From: Ulvibacterium marinum
GTDB taxonomy: Bacteria > Bacteroidota > Bacteroidia > Flavobacteriales > Flavobacteriaceae
Direction of reading: 5' to 3'
Length of the DNA stretch: 64,000 nucleotides
NCBI RefSeq assembly: GCF_003626755.1
Contig: NZ_RBCJ01000001.1
Span: 558,001 to 622,000, forward strand
A program made the position numbers and the translations under genes. The notes under the pieces are model-generated. The model was not told the origin of the DNA and searched no databases. It saw only the letters and a program-made list of their open reading frames with translations. Within the stretch, counting starts at the first letter, position 1. Every line of letters starts with the position of its first letter. Below are positions 8,798 to 17,879 of this stretch, in pieces.

Positions 8798-9190
8798 TCA
8801 AGACATTTTTTGAAGCATTTTGGCCGTAAAAACAGTTTCCAAAATTAGACAAATCGCATAGGGCACAAAGAAAGCGGCGAACTCCAATTTGTTCATGTCT
8901 CCATCAATCTTATACGAGGGATAGAAGACTATAAAAAAAACGATGAACTTTAAGAAACTGCCCGCCATAAAAAGAAAACCGATGCTATTCTTTAACTTTT
9001 TTCGAAAGACGTAGAGCAAAATGAATATTGCAGCCGCCAAAAGGCCGTTAACAAGATAGGACCATACCAACATATTGCCATAAGGAGGAAATCCCGAGCT
9101 ACGTAGGAGGGCAACATGTATAAAAAAAAGAAGTCCCAATACTGCTATTAGGACTATAAGAAATTGAATTGTGGGATTGGTTTTGGACAT
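8798..9190 (-). CDS. DUF6168 family membrane protein of the ATP synthase locus
   Basis: The start is the ATG at 9190 (MSKTNPTIQFLIVLIAVLG); an open frame extends to 9232 but overlaps atpZ. The 130-aa product has four hydrophobic segments (about 8-27, 40-62, 72-95 and 105-125), an organisation like AtpI. It lies 2 bp after atpZ and upstream of atpB, where other phyla carry atpI, so a role in F0 assembly or ion supply is a reasonable inference. The family has no assigned function that I know of. Confidence 0.75.
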   Translation of the reverse strand: MSKTNPTIQFLIVLIAVLGLLFFIHVALLRSSGFPPYGNMLVWSYLVNGLLAAAIFILLYVFRKKLKNSIGFLFMAGSFLKFIVFFIVFYPSYKIDGDMNKLEFAAFFVPYAICLILETVFTAKMLQKMS

Positions 9191-9192
9191 AA

Positions 9193-9423
9193 TCAATATT
9201 CGATCCGTTTTAATTGTCGCAAAACTACCCAAATTGAAACGGCTACGCCAAAAATTGTGGAAATAGCCGTAAAAATTCTTTTCTCGGTCTCGTAATGTTG
9301 ATCCAACCAGATACCGCCTTTGGCCGCCAGAAAAATAATGGCCCCCATTTGAAAGGCAATACCTGAAAGCACCGCTACATTCTTTAGGGTGTTTTTCTTT
9401 TTAGGAAACTTTTGCCCGCTCAT
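9193..9423 (-). CDS. AtpZ/AtpI family protein
   Basis: A 76-aa protein with two membrane helices (about 16-35 and 48-67) and the family pattern FQMGAIIFLAAKGGIWLDQ followed by a short hairpin. AtpZ/AtpI proteins sit at the head of ATP synthase operons and help c-ring assembly or magnesium/calcium supply in species where they were studied. Its start lies inside the last 23 bp of the bactofilin gene and its stop is 2 bp before the DUF6168 gene, so the three are translationally linked. Confidence 0.88.
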   Translation of the reverse strand: MSGQKFPKKKNTLKNVAVLSGIAFQMGAIIFLAAKGGIWLDQHYETEKRIFTAISTIFGVAVSIWVVLRQLKRIEY

Positions 9424-9895
9424 TGCTAGTGCTGGAACTACCTACTGAGGACTTATAGCTACTGGAGGCGGTACTACTTGTACTGGAACTGCTACTACTG
9501 GAGCTAGGACTACTGCTGCTACTTAGGGAACCGCTCTTTCCTTTCATGCTACAAGAGGCATTGAAAGCAGCTCCCGGCTCTACGGCCAATTTGGATACGG
9601 AAACCGTTCCTTCTATAACTGCCGAGGATTTTAGTGAAAGTAGGTCGGAAACAAGAAGTTCTCCATTGAAACTTCCTTCAATATCCGCATTTACACATTC
9701 CACTTTCCCTTTAATAAGACCGTCTTTTCCAATAACTACTTTTCCGGAAGTCTTTACATTTCCATCCAATTTACCATCGATTCTAAAGTCTGCTTCGGAA
9801 ACGATGTCTCCTTTGATCCTGGTGTTTTTTTCAATTCTGTTGGGCTGTCCACTGATTTCGTTCATAGTTCTAGGTTTTTTGTTGTCTGAAAACAT
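9401..9895 (-). CDS. Bactofilin (polymer-forming cytoskeletal protein)
   Basis: Residues about 18-115 form the bactofilin beta-helix, seen as short repeats such as IKGDIVSEADFRIDGKLDG and VVIGKDGLIKGKVE; such proteins polymerise without nucleotide under the membrane. The N-terminal 15 residues are a short tail with possible membrane contact. From about 120 to 155 the chain is almost all serine, a low-complexity linker that may be modified or act as an entropic spacer. It overlaps atpZ by 23 bp and follows sprE by 6 bp. It is an unusual partner for an ATP synthase operon, though this neighbourhood recurs in flavobacteria as far as I recall. Confidence 0.92.
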   Translation of the reverse strand: MFSDNKKPRTMNEISGQPNRIEKNTRIKGDIVSEADFRIDGKLDGNVKTSGKVVIGKDGLIKGKVECVNADIEGSFNGELLVSDLLSLKSSAVIEGTVSVSKLAVEPGAAFNASCSMKGKSGSLSSSSSPSSSSSSSSTSSTASSSYKSSVGSSSTSNERAKVS

Positions 9896-9901
9896 TGTTG
9901 T

Positions 9902-12457
9902 TCATGGTTTTGGGGTTAACAATTTATTTCTATATTCCTCTACATTTTTATGTACTTGAAGGATTTTATAGTTGGAAGATAAAATTACAAAATTCTCATT
10001 ATCAACCTTATAATCCTTGTTAATATTTAGCAATTCTACATAGCCTAAGGCAAAATCCTTGGACTTAAAGCCATGTACTACTACAAATTGATCTTCTAGA
10101 TTGTACACGTCCTTGGAAACAATGTTCCTGTACCTTAGATCCTTGATCGATTTCTTTAACTTCTCCAATAGTTTTTGGGCCACTTCGTCATTTTTCCTTT
10201 TGAACGGAAAAACAACCTTCCAATTTCCAGCACCCGAAGATCCGATTTCAGGGGAAAATTCCTTAGGCTCCAACTTGGGTAATTGTTCGGCTACCATTTG
10301 TTCTGCCTTTTTACCCTCCGGATTATTGGGATATGTTAAGGCTACATAGTTCAATGCCTCCTTAAAGGGCTCATACCCTTGCAGCCTACCAATGGCATTG
10401 GCCTTTAGCATTTCAAATTTTGGCACAATAGGGTCCCCTGTATATCTATTTATATTCTCTTCCGCTCCGGTAATCACTTTTAGGAATTCCTGATTTTTAT
10501 ATTGTTTGTACAGGGCGGCATATCGGGCATCCGGGCTATCGGCACTCCCGGTCAGAATGGCCTGCGGATTCAACAAAATCTCGGCATATCTGGAATCCCC
10601 ATGATTTTGAATAATGTTCTGTTTCATTTCGGCCGCCAATGTGCTTCCTTCTTCTTCATAAATCTTGTACAAGTTGTACTTTGAAGGAAGAACCAGACGT
10701 TCCTCAGGATTCGACTTTAAAACATCCTCCAACTTTCCGGCAGCTAATAGATTCTCTTTGAACTTTTCCTTGTAAATAAGACCCAACTGATAATTGGCAA
10801 AGTTCCTTTCATTACTAAGACTATCAATAACGGAAACATCCTTGGGAACCCGCTCCATATAAAAATCAAGGTCGTATTTTTCATCTCCAATAGGTTCATC
10901 AGAAATAGTGGTTCCGTCCGCTAACAATTCACCAGTGGCCTCTGATGGCAATGCTCTGGTCTTATTGCTCCAACGCCAGTCATCCTCTAATTGACGGTTA
11001 CCCCATTTGGTGGTAAAATCATTCTTGCCGTAGCCTAAACTTGTTATATTATAAAAATAGAACTTTCCTTTGTTTTCCTTGCCGCCCTTACTTTTAACAA
11101 AAGAAGCAAAACCAGCTGTTATCCGCTCCTCTTCCTTTTTTGCCGCCTCCTCTTCCGCTTTTCTTATCTCGGCGATGTAGTTTTCAAAATAGGCTATCTG
11201 TTCATCCTCGGGCATCTTATACAGCGTTATGACACTGTCCGCATACTGTACAATGTCTTCATAGGTAATGACATCTTCCAAATTGTCCAGTTTCTTTTTG
11301 ACGGATCGATACTTCTTGGTGTTTTCAGCTAGGTTAGTCAAGACACTATCATAATAAGCCCCAGCTACTTTATAGTTGTTTCCGTCAAAATTATATTCCG
11401 CAAGGTTTTCGTAGTTGAGTGCATTCAACTTTGGTTCGTTTTGTGTGGCACGAAGTGATTTGTTGAAGTACAACAGGGCAAGGCTATCAGAACCCCGATC
11501 CAAGTGAAACTCTGCAACCTGTCTATAAATCTTGTCCAGAAATGGTCTGTTTTCCCTATTCTCTTCCAAATCTGTTAGGTACTCTAAGAGCTCTTCCTCG
11601 TTTTCCGGATTGATTTCTATATTTCGGATTTTCTGGATTTCAGCATTGATCATATAGACCCTCGGCGACTTTCTATTCAATTCTATGACCTTGTCAAAAG
11701 CGTAGTTGGCACTATCCTTATGGTCTAATTGATTGTATAACTGTCCAATAATGTAGTAATAGCGTCCCTTTTCAGGGTTCTTTTTGGTATAGTAGGATGC
11801 TATCTTTAGTTGTTGTATGGCCGTATCCGGTGCATTGAGATTAATGTAGGCCTGGGCCATCATTGCCCTGGCATCGGCATAGTCCTGGTCTTTAAGCTCC
11901 TCCAGTTTCATTAAACGTTTTAGGTTCTTTATGGCCAGCTCCTCGTTTTCTAGGCGAATGTTGACTTTTTCCCGCCAAATATGCGCTTCGTTTAGTTTAT
12001 CGCTGTAAGTATACTTTTTTATAACATAGTTGAATGCTTCCAGGGCCGGAATATAGCGCTGATCAAAATAACGGGCCTTGCCTAATAAAAGAAAAGCCTC
12101 ATCCGTTTGTGGATTGCGCTCTTCATCCTTAATGTCCATACTGTGTTTCTGAATCGCCTTGGTAGCCTTGTCCTCGGCTATGATGAAGTTGGGATTGTTG
12201 TCCTCGGAATCCAGTTTTATGTCATCGGTAACTTCCAAACGTTCAATGGGAAGAATTTCCCAATAATCGTCCTTATAGCTTGCATTGAGTTCTTCCCTCC
12301 CTTGTTCGAATGCGATATTGCCATTGTACAGCACATTGTATTTTGTATTGAGTGCATGCCAATTGCGATTGATGAATGCATCTTTTTTGGTAGAGCAAGC
12401 GCTAAAAACAATGCCCCCCAATGATATGAAAAGAATAAGCTTATAATGAAGTTTCAA
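9902..12457 (-). CDS. sprE: SprE/PorW-like TPR lipoprotein, type IX secretion and gliding
   Basis: A lipoprotein of 851 aa. The start is a TTG at 12457, supported because it gives a complete signal peptide II (hydrophobic 6-18, lipobox FSAC ending at Cys21) and no ATG lies nearby. From about 120 to 400 there are many TPR-like helical pairs; a lysine/glutamate-rich helix follows near 440, then a second TPR region to about 740 and a C-terminal SPOR-like segment with AVxLTYPNNPEGKKAEQMV just before. Length and layout match SprE (Flavobacterium johnsoniae) and PorW (Porphyromonas gingivalis), needed for type IX secretion. It heads the bactofilin-atpZ gene chain. Confidence 0.85.
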   Translation of the reverse strand: MKLHYKLILFISLGGIVFSACSTKKDAFINRNWHALNTKYNVLYNGNIAFEQGREELNASYKDDYWEILPIERLEVTDDIKLDSEDNNPNFIIAEDKATKAIQKHSMDIKDEERNPQTDEAFLLLGKARYFDQRYIPALEAFNYVIKKYTYSDKLNEAHIWREKVNIRLENEELAIKNLKRLMKLEELKDQDYADARAMMAQAYINLNAPDTAIQQLKIASYYTKKNPEKGRYYYIIGQLYNQLDHKDSANYAFDKVIELNRKSPRVYMINAEIQKIRNIEINPENEEELLEYLTDLEENRENRPFLDKIYRQVAEFHLDRGSDSLALLYFNKSLRATQNEPKLNALNYENLAEYNFDGNNYKVAGAYYDSVLTNLAENTKKYRSVKKKLDNLEDVITYEDIVQYADSVITLYKMPEDEQIAYFENYIAEIRKAEEEAAKKEEERITAGFASFVKSKGGKENKGKFYFYNITSLGYGKNDFTTKWGNRQLEDDWRWSNKTRALPSEATGELLADGTTISDEPIGDEKYDLDFYMERVPKDVSVIDSLSNERNFANYQLGLIYKEKFKENLLAAGKLEDVLKSNPEERLVLPSKYNLYKIYEEEGSTLAAEMKQNIIQNHGDSRYAEILLNPQAILTGSADSPDARYAALYKQYKNQEFLKVITGAEENINRYTGDPIVPKFEMLKANAIGRLQGYEPFKEALNYVALTYPNNPEGKKAEQMVAEQLPKLEPKEFSPEIGSSGAGNWKVVFPFKRKNDEVAQKLLEKLKKSIKDLRYRNIVSKDVYNLEDQFVVVHGFKSKDFALGYVELLNINKDYKVDNENFVILSSNYKILQVHKNVEEYRNKLLTPKP

Positions 12458-12824
12458 AATTCCGATTGTACTTACATAAGGTTAACTTAAAAACAACGGG
12501 ATTATTATGTAGTTGGTCGATAAAAAGTAAAAAAGAAAGGGGCTGGCCCAGATTGGTAAATCCTCTGTACTAACCAAAAAATAAAGGATATTCGCTAGCA
12601 TGAAGGAAAACAGGTGAGTCATAACAGACTATACGGTCCATACCATTACGGAGCTACCCGGTGCAGGATGCCTATATGAACTGCTTATGGATAATTTACA
12701 GTAGAACATCGGGGGAAACCAAATTGCCAATATCAAGACCAAATTTAGAATAAACCAGGTGGTCTGTTTTTTAAAAAAATGTCTCCTACAAAAGATTTTA
12801 AGATCTTATTGCTCAATATGTCCC
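12458..12824. other. Intergenic region upstream of sprE (367 bp), one shared 17-mer
   Basis: I see no convincing reading frame here on either strand. It must hold the sprE promoter (minus strand), but no clean TAnnTTTG is visible. ACAGACTATACGGTCCA at 12624-12640 recurs with one change at 23455-23471 upstream of the arsenosugar cluster. Confidence 0.5.
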
Positions 12825-13838
12825 TTACCACGCCGTAGGACTACGGAAATCAGAGAAGTTTCTATTGTATTTATTCTTATACGCCACGGGGGAAAGGCCT
12901 ACGTATTTTTTGAAAATAGTCCGAAAAGCCTTTTGATCGGTATATCCTACTTGGTACATAACCTCATTAACGTTATGTTGGGTAGATTCAAAACTCCGTT
13001 TTGCCCACTCCATCTTAACGCGTTGAATATACTCCAAAGGGGTATTCTGTGTGGCTTTTTTAAATCGACGTACAAAATTACGCCTACTAATAGCATGTTT
13101 TTTTGCTAAATTTTCAACCGAGATTTTCTCTGCCACATTACCTTCAATATAATTCTGGGCTTGCCGTATGGCTTCATCCTCATGGTCTTTCTGTGCTTGG
13201 AATATGGCAAACTGATTTTGATTTTCCCTGTCAAAATCGATTTCGAAAAATTTGGAGATGTAGATTGCCGGCCCCCGGCCACAGTACTTTTCAATCAAGT
13301 GCAACATCAGGTTCAAAAAAGAAAATGCCCCTCCGCTGGTATAAATTCCATCTTCATCGGTAACTACTTTATTTGAGACCAAATTTACTTGGGGATACAT
13401 TTTTTTAAACAGATCCATTCCCGCCCAATGGGTTGCACATTGTTTGCCATCCACCAATCCGGTCCGGGCCAATACAAAAGCACCCATACACATACTGGCC
13501 ACCTCAGCCTGATGTTTGTTGCGTTGTTCCAATATCCACGGCACAAAGTCTTGATTTTGGTCCAGGTCTTCATTCAACTTGTCCGGTCTTAGCGCGGGAA
13601 TTAAAATTAAATCCGTCTTTTTTATATCATCTATTGTACTATCGCAATGAATACTGAACAATCCATGGTACAGTGACAGGTCTTTTTTGAGACCTACTAG
13701 ATGAACTTCAAAAAAATCATCTTCCCGGGCACCGGTCTGCTTCAAAAACTGGTTGGTGGCCAACAATACCTTGAACGTCCCTATCACATTACTCAAAATA
13801 GCATTGCCTTTAGGCACCAAAATACTTACGTGCTTCAT
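12825..13838 (-). CDS. GlxA-family transcriptional regulator (DJ-1/PfpI domain plus AraC HTH)
   Basis: A 337-aa two-domain protein. Residues about 1-200 form a class I glutamine amidotransferase-like (DJ-1/PfpI) fold with a nucleophile-elbow Cys in SMCMGAF. Residues about 225-325 form the AraC double helix-turn-helix, with the usual NPLEYIQRVKMEWAKRSFE and EVMYQVGYTDQKAFRTIFKKYVGLSP pattern. Such proteins sense small molecules and activate neighbouring genes. The nearest candidates are its own gene and the divergent gene at 14052; the target cannot be fixed from sequence. It is monocistronic. Confidence 0.9.
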   Translation of the reverse strand: MKHVSILVPKGNAILSNVIGTFKVLLATNQFLKQTGAREDDFFEVHLVGLKKDLSLYHGLFSIHCDSTIDDIKKTDLILIPALRPDKLNEDLDQNQDFVPWILEQRNKHQAEVASMCMGAFVLARTGLVDGKQCATHWAGMDLFKKMYPQVNLVSNKVVTDEDGIYTSGGAFSFLNLMLHLIEKYCGRGPAIYISKFFEIDFDRENQNQFAIFQAQKDHEDEAIRQAQNYIEGNVAEKISVENLAKKHAISRRNFVRRFKKATQNTPLEYIQRVKMEWAKRSFESTQHNVNEVMYQVGYTDQKAFRTIFKKYVGLSPVAYKNKYNRNFSDFRSPTAW

Positions 13839-14051
13839 ATATCTAAATTCTAATGGGTCAGAACCGGCAATATGCCGACGAACATGGAATTAGTCATAAA
13901 ACAACGTCACTATCGACTTGTTATGACGGATTGTTCATTATCCTTGATTTTAACCTTATAAAGGTAGTGATCCTACATGGCACAAACAACCCTTAAAAGT
14001 GGCGGATTTTACCTCATCCGTATACTCATTGCTTTTGTAGCTTTGATTCCT

Positions 14052-14369
14052 ATGGAGTTGGAAAAGTTCGAGGAAATTAGGAGTCGTTTCTGTGCGAAAT
14101 ATAAAGATGTGACCGTAGGTAAAATGATGAGTTCCCCGGCAATTCACTTTAAGAAAAAGGTATTCGCCTTCTTGTCGAGAAAAAATAAAATGGTGTTCAG
14201 GTTAGGAAAGGATTATCCCACTCATCATCTGGACGCCAACATGCAAGAATTCAGTCCTTTTAAAACCAAGAAACCTTTAGCAGGGTGGTATGAGGTAGGA
14301 TATGGTGAAAATGGAAAATGGGAGAATCTTGCCGAGATAGCACTACGGCTAATAGAAGAAAAAAGTTGA
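14052..14369 (+). CDS. Small TfoX/YjbR-like protein (hypothetical)
   Basis: I prefer the ATG at 14052 (MELEKFEEIRSRFC), which gives 105 aa; an in-frame ATG at 13977 adds a hydrophobic stretch that looks like upstream non-coding sequence. The pattern MMSSPAIHFKKKVFAFLSRKNKMVFRLG followed by PLAGWYEV resembles the alpha/beta fold of TfoX N-terminal and YjbR/MmcQ proteins, with no catalytic residues known. It is divergent from the GlxA-type regulator and could be its target. Confidence 0.55.
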   Translation: MELEKFEEIRSRFCAKYKDVTVGKMMSSPAIHFKKKVFAFLSRKNKMVFRLGKDYPTHHLDANMQEFSPFKTKKPLAGWYEVGYGENGKWENLAEIALRLIEEKS

Positions 14370-14451
14370 TACACTATATTATTTGGGTCGTTTTGTCCAT
14401 AAAACAAAAATACGATCGTCATTAGCATAAGAAACCGCAAAAATTCTAAGA

Positions 14452-15111
14452 ATGATTACTCCCGCTTATATCTCTTTCTTTAAGGAACTTCAAAAAAACA
14501 ATCACAAGGAATGGTTCCATGCCAACAAGAAAAGATATGAAAATGATGTAAAAGCTCCTTTCATTACTTTGCTTGAAGAAATCCTTCCCATATTGGCACA
14601 ATGGGACGACCGTATTCTACCGGATCCCAAAAAGGCGATGTTCCGCATTAATCGTGATGTGCGCTTTTCAAAGGACAAATCGCCTTACAATCTCATCATG
14701 AAGGCCGGGTTTTCCCCTAATGGGAAAAAATCGGAACTCCCAGGTTACTATTTGGGTATTGATGCCGAAAACGTACATGTGGGTGGTGGCCTTTTTATGA
14801 TCAGCACCCCCCAGCTCAAAAAGGTAAGAAATCACATCGCTTCGCGAACAGCCGATCTTCTTAACATTATTGAACACCAAGATTTTAAAAATGCCTTTGG
14901 TCAACTTAAGGGCGAAAAAGCAAAACGCTTGGATAAAAACCTGATGGCCGCCGCTGAGAAAACGGAACATATTTACAACAAACAATTCTATGCCTTTGCC
15001 GAATTTCCAATTGAGCCATTCTTTGGTTCCGATGCATTGACCAATGAGATTCTGAGCCATTTTGAGGCCATAAAACCTTTGAATTCCTTTTTAAACCAGT
15101 CGTTTGACTAA
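14452..15111 (+). CDS. DUF2461 family protein
   Basis: A 219-aa protein with the DUF2461 signature: F-ELQKNNHKEWFHANKKRYE near the N-terminus, FRINRDVRFSKDKSPYN at about 65-81 and GGGLFMISTPQLKKVRNHI at about 111-129. The family is widespread in bacteria and fungi and has no proven biochemical role. It is followed 32 bp later by a SnoaL-like gene on the same strand, so the two may share a transcript. Confidence 0.88.
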   Translation: MITPAYISFFKELQKNNHKEWFHANKKRYENDVKAPFITLLEEILPILAQWDDRILPDPKKAMFRINRDVRFSKDKSPYNLIMKAGFSPNGKKSELPGYYLGIDAENVHVGGGLFMISTPQLKKVRNHIASRTADLLNIIEHQDFKNAFGQLKGEKAKRLDKNLMAAAEKTEHIYNKQFYAFAEFPIEPFFGSDALTNEILSHFEAIKPLNSFLNQSFD

Positions 15112-15143
15112 AACCTAATTTATTAATCAAAAAAAGAAGACAA

Positions 15144-15515
15144 ATGAGTACACAAGAAGTTGCGGACAAATTAGTAAGCCTTTGTAGGGAAGGCAAGTAT
15201 GATGAAGCCTACGGTTTATATGCGGATGATGCCATTAGCGTAGAAATGCCAGGTGTTCCTAATGAAAGAACAGAAGGAATAGATAACATTATAAAAGGCT
15301 ACCAAGAGTGGGCCAGCAATATTCAAGAAGCGCATGGAGGTACTGTTGGAGACCCAATCGTGGTCGACAACCATTTTGTAGTTCCCATGACCAGTGATGT
15401 AACTTTCAAAAATGGAGGTCGTGTAAATATGGAGGAGCTTTGTATGTATCAGGTCGAGAACGGGAAAATTAAGAAGGTGTCTTTTCATTATGACCCTTCG
15501 GCCATGTTCGGTTGA
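15144..15515 (+). CDS. SnoaL-like / nuclear transport factor 2 family protein
   Basis: A 123-aa single-domain protein with the cone-shaped alpha+beta barrel pattern of the NTF2/SnoaL superfamily: an N-terminal helix (STQEVADKLVSLCREGKYDEAYGLYADDA), a GIDNIIKGYQEW helix and C-terminal strands ending KKVSFHYDPSAMFG. Members are isomerases, hydrolases or ligand-binding proteins and the active site is not conserved, so no reaction can be given. A hairpin terminator follows at 15529-15563. Confidence 0.8.
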   Translation: MSTQEVADKLVSLCREGKYDEAYGLYADDAISVEMPGVPNERTEGIDNIIKGYQEWASNIQEAHGGTVGDPIVVDNHFVVPMTSDVTFKNGGRVNMEELCMYQVENGKIKKVSFHYDPSAMFG

Positions 15516-15528
15516 TTATATGTTTTTG

Positions 15529-15563
15529 AAATGGGCATCCTGTACTAAACAAGATGCCCATTT
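15529..15563. terminator. Bidirectional terminator between convergent genes
   Basis: AAATGGGCATC (15529-15539) and GATGCCCATTT (15553-15563) are exact reverse complements, with a 13-nt loop. It lies between the convergent SnoaL-like gene and the ABC ATPase gene, overlapping the last base of the latter's stop, and has short T/A tails on both sides. Confidence 0.75.
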
Positions 15564-16258
15564 TAAGTGGCAAAAAAACGCTCTAATTCCCGTAAGGTCT
15601 CCGCTGAGGTCTGAATATCCTTTACTATTTCGCCTTTGTCCAGTACTACGATGCGCTCACAGACCTCCGTTATATGAATGAGGTCGTGGCTCGAAATTAA
15701 AACCGTAGTTTCGCTATGGTCCGTTAAGTCCTTAATAATCCCTTTTAATCTAATTTGGGTAGTAGGATCAAGATTGGCGAAGGGCTCGTCCAATATGACC
15801 ACCTCCGGGTTTCCAATAAAAGAGGCCACAATACCGGCCTTTTTTTGATTGCCTTTGGACAAATCCCTTAGGTACTTCTTTTGTTCCAGAATTTCACCGT
15901 TAAAGAAATTATTAAATTTGGACAAAAGCGCATCTACATCTGCTTTGTTCCGATTGCGAAGCTCCCCGATAAAATAGAAGTATTCTTCCGGCGTCAAATA
16001 GCCGATTAAAAAGGTTTCATCAATAAAAGAAGCAGTAAAGGGTTTCCATGCTTCACTCGTATCTACACGAACATCATGATTTAGAATATGGCCCGTAGTG
16101 GGTCTTATCAAATCCAGTATAATACTAAAAAATGTCGTTTTCCCAGCCCCATTGTTGCCGACCAATCCGAAACTTTGCCCTTTGGGAATTTCCAATCGTT
16201 CCAAATTTAAAACGATTTGGTTTCCATATTTTTTGGTCAGATTTTGTGCAATAATCAT
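15563..16258 (-). CDS. ABC transporter ATP-binding protein
   Basis: A 231-aa ATPase with Walker A GNNGAGKT (34-41), a signature motif in the degenerate form LSKGNQKKAG, Walker B VVILDEPFANLD and a switch His in TTVLISSHDL. The short form and sequence order are typical of ABC-2-like exporters. It lies 21 bp after the DUF5687 permease gene, its probable membrane partner. Confidence 0.92.
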   Translation of the reverse strand: MIIAQNLTKKYGNQIVLNLERLEIPKGQSFGLVGNNGAGKTTFFSIILDLIRPTTGHILNHDVRVDTSEAWKPFTASFIDETFLIGYLTPEEYFYFIGELRNRNKADVDALLSKFNNFFNGEILEQKKYLRDLSKGNQKKAGIVASFIGNPEVVILDEPFANLDPTTQIRLKGIIKDLTDHSETTVLISSHDLIHITEVCERIVVLDKGEIVKDIQTSAETLRELERFFAT

Positions 16259-16279
16259 GGTGCAAATATCTTGTTTTAC

Positions 16280-17749
16280 CTAACTATTTTTTTCCTTAAA
16301 TCCGGCTATCATACCGTACTTCTTTTTTCTATAAAGCTCAGTAATGATGTCCAAAAGCTTATTTCGGAGGACAAAACCCAATAGACCCAATACGGCCATA
16401 ACGGTAAGCCCAACCTCAAAGGAAACCAAAAACTTAAAAAGGCCGAAAATTAGCACAGGAAGTCCCAATAGAGGTACAATAACCAAAAATTGTGCGGCTC
16501 CGGTGCCTTGCATGTTGGAAAAGGCGCTTTTGTCCAAATCGATACGCTTTTTGTTTAAGGAACCAAAAAGTAGTATTACCGGAATATTTACCCCAAGGTT
16601 ATAGATTGCAGCACTTAGGTTAATGGCCAAAGCTTGCCAACCAAAATACACGTATGGAATAGACAGTAGGAACATGATCACAATGCTAAACGAAATCAAT
16701 CTCGCCTTGGACTCCAGATATTTCCGCAACGGTATGTTCTGGGACATTAGCATACTGTAGTAAGCACTATCCCAAGCCGGGACAAATTGGCCAAAATTGG
16801 CCAAAAAAATACCCGTAATAAAAACGCCCGCAAATACCATCATACTAGAGGTAAGGGCAAAATCACCCATCGTATAAAAGACCAATCCGTATAAAATCAT
16901 GGCCAAGGATATAAATACTTGTGTTTTTGTTCGTTTATTCCGCCATATCATCCTTAGATCCAGCTGCAAAAACGGGGCGATACTTCCAAAATGTTTGGTC
17001 CATGTCAAATCTGAGGCAATGACCTCTTTGGCTTTTTCACCAAGGGAGGCATCCAAAAAAATCCTTCCTCTCAAAAACCTATAATTAATAATGTAAGCCA
17101 CTACAAACAGGAATAGAGGAATTATAAAAAGCAATTGATATTCATAAAATGCATAAAAGATAGTTCCTATATGTCCGGTAGTATGAAGAATTCCAAAATA
17201 CTCCAAAACAAAAAGTGCAATCAGTAGTACCGTTAAAATAATGAATACTCTATCACTTTTATTGATGATGAAATTGATGTAGTTCACCATTAGGATTAGA
17301 AAAACAACCGAAAGCAACCAAAAGCCAACTTTTATGGCAGGATATCCTTGGGTTAAAAGCACCATGGAAAAAGGAACAAATATGAACAGACCCATGAAAT
17401 TATAGAACGACATTCCGGACCTGCCCAAGATATAGTGGGTGATGGTGCTCTTCTTTATGGGCAACACAAGCAAGGGCTTTACTTCCATTACCGGAAGTTT
17501 TTGCATAAAATACCGGATAAACAGTTCCGCGAGCAACCAGTAGGGCATAAGCTCGCTCAATTTTCGCAAAGGGTCCGCATCTGGAAAAACCTTTTGTAGA
17601 AGGAAAAAAAGGCCCGATCCGGCCAAAACGAGGGAAACCATCATGTATATCCCAAAGAAAAGCATCAAAATTTTTAAGGCAAGCCCCTTAACCAGGGAGG
17701 CCGACCTAAAAAATGACTTCCATTGCAGCTTAATGAAGTAATTGAACAT
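16280..17749 (-). CDS. DUF5687 family ABC transporter permease
   Basis: I set the start at the ATG at 17749 (MFNYFIKLQWKSFFRSASL), giving 489 aa; the frame is open back to 18025 but that part overlaps the divergent PaaE-like gene and is not membrane-like. The protein has about 12 hydrophobic segments and begins with the amphipathic WKSFFRS elbow helix typical of ABC-2-type permeases. Together with the adjacent ATPase it probably forms a two-gene exporter of unknown substrate. The upstream region is shared with the divergent reductase gene. Confidence 0.82.
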   Translation of the reverse strand: MFNYFIKLQWKSFFRSASLVKGLALKILMLFFGIYMMVSLVLAGSGLFFLLQKVFPDADPLRKLSELMPYWLLAELFIRYFMQKLPVMEVKPLLVLPIKKSTITHYILGRSGMSFYNFMGLFIFVPFSMVLLTQGYPAIKVGFWLLSVVFLILMVNYINFIINKSDRVFIILTVLLIALFVLEYFGILHTTGHIGTIFYAFYEYQLLFIIPLFLFVVAYIINYRFLRGRIFLDASLGEKAKEVIASDLTWTKHFGSIAPFLQLDLRMIWRNKRTKTQVFISLAMILYGLVFYTMGDFALTSSMMVFAGVFITGIFLANFGQFVPAWDSAYYSMLMSQNIPLRKYLESKARLISFSIVIMFLLSIPYVYFGWQALAINLSAAIYNLGVNIPVILLFGSLNKKRIDLDKSAFSNMQGTGAAQFLVIVPLLGLPVLIFGLFKFLVSFEVGLTVMAVLGLLGFVLRNKLLDIITELYRKKKYGMIAGFKEKNS

Positions 17750-17854
17750 TCCAGTTGGTGTTCTTTTTGGCAAGTTAGTGCGGCTAAGTCCGTATTTGTT
17801 ACAATAAGCTGTTATTTTTTTAACATTCCGGTCCAAAATGGGAATTCCTTTATG

Positions 17855-17862
17855 TAGTTTTG
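17855..17862 (+). promoter_or_regulatory. Candidate -7 promoter element for the PaaE-like reductase gene
   Basis: TAGTTTTG matches TAnnTTTG and lies 17 nt before the ATG at 17880. A -33 TTG is not evident, so confidence is limited. Confidence 0.4.
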
Positions 17863-17879
17863 CAAAAATTTTTTTGAAT

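Noticed and set aside
12759-13109. Plus-strand open frame opposite the GlxA-type regulator
   Set aside because: It is a shadow of the well-supported minus-strand gene.
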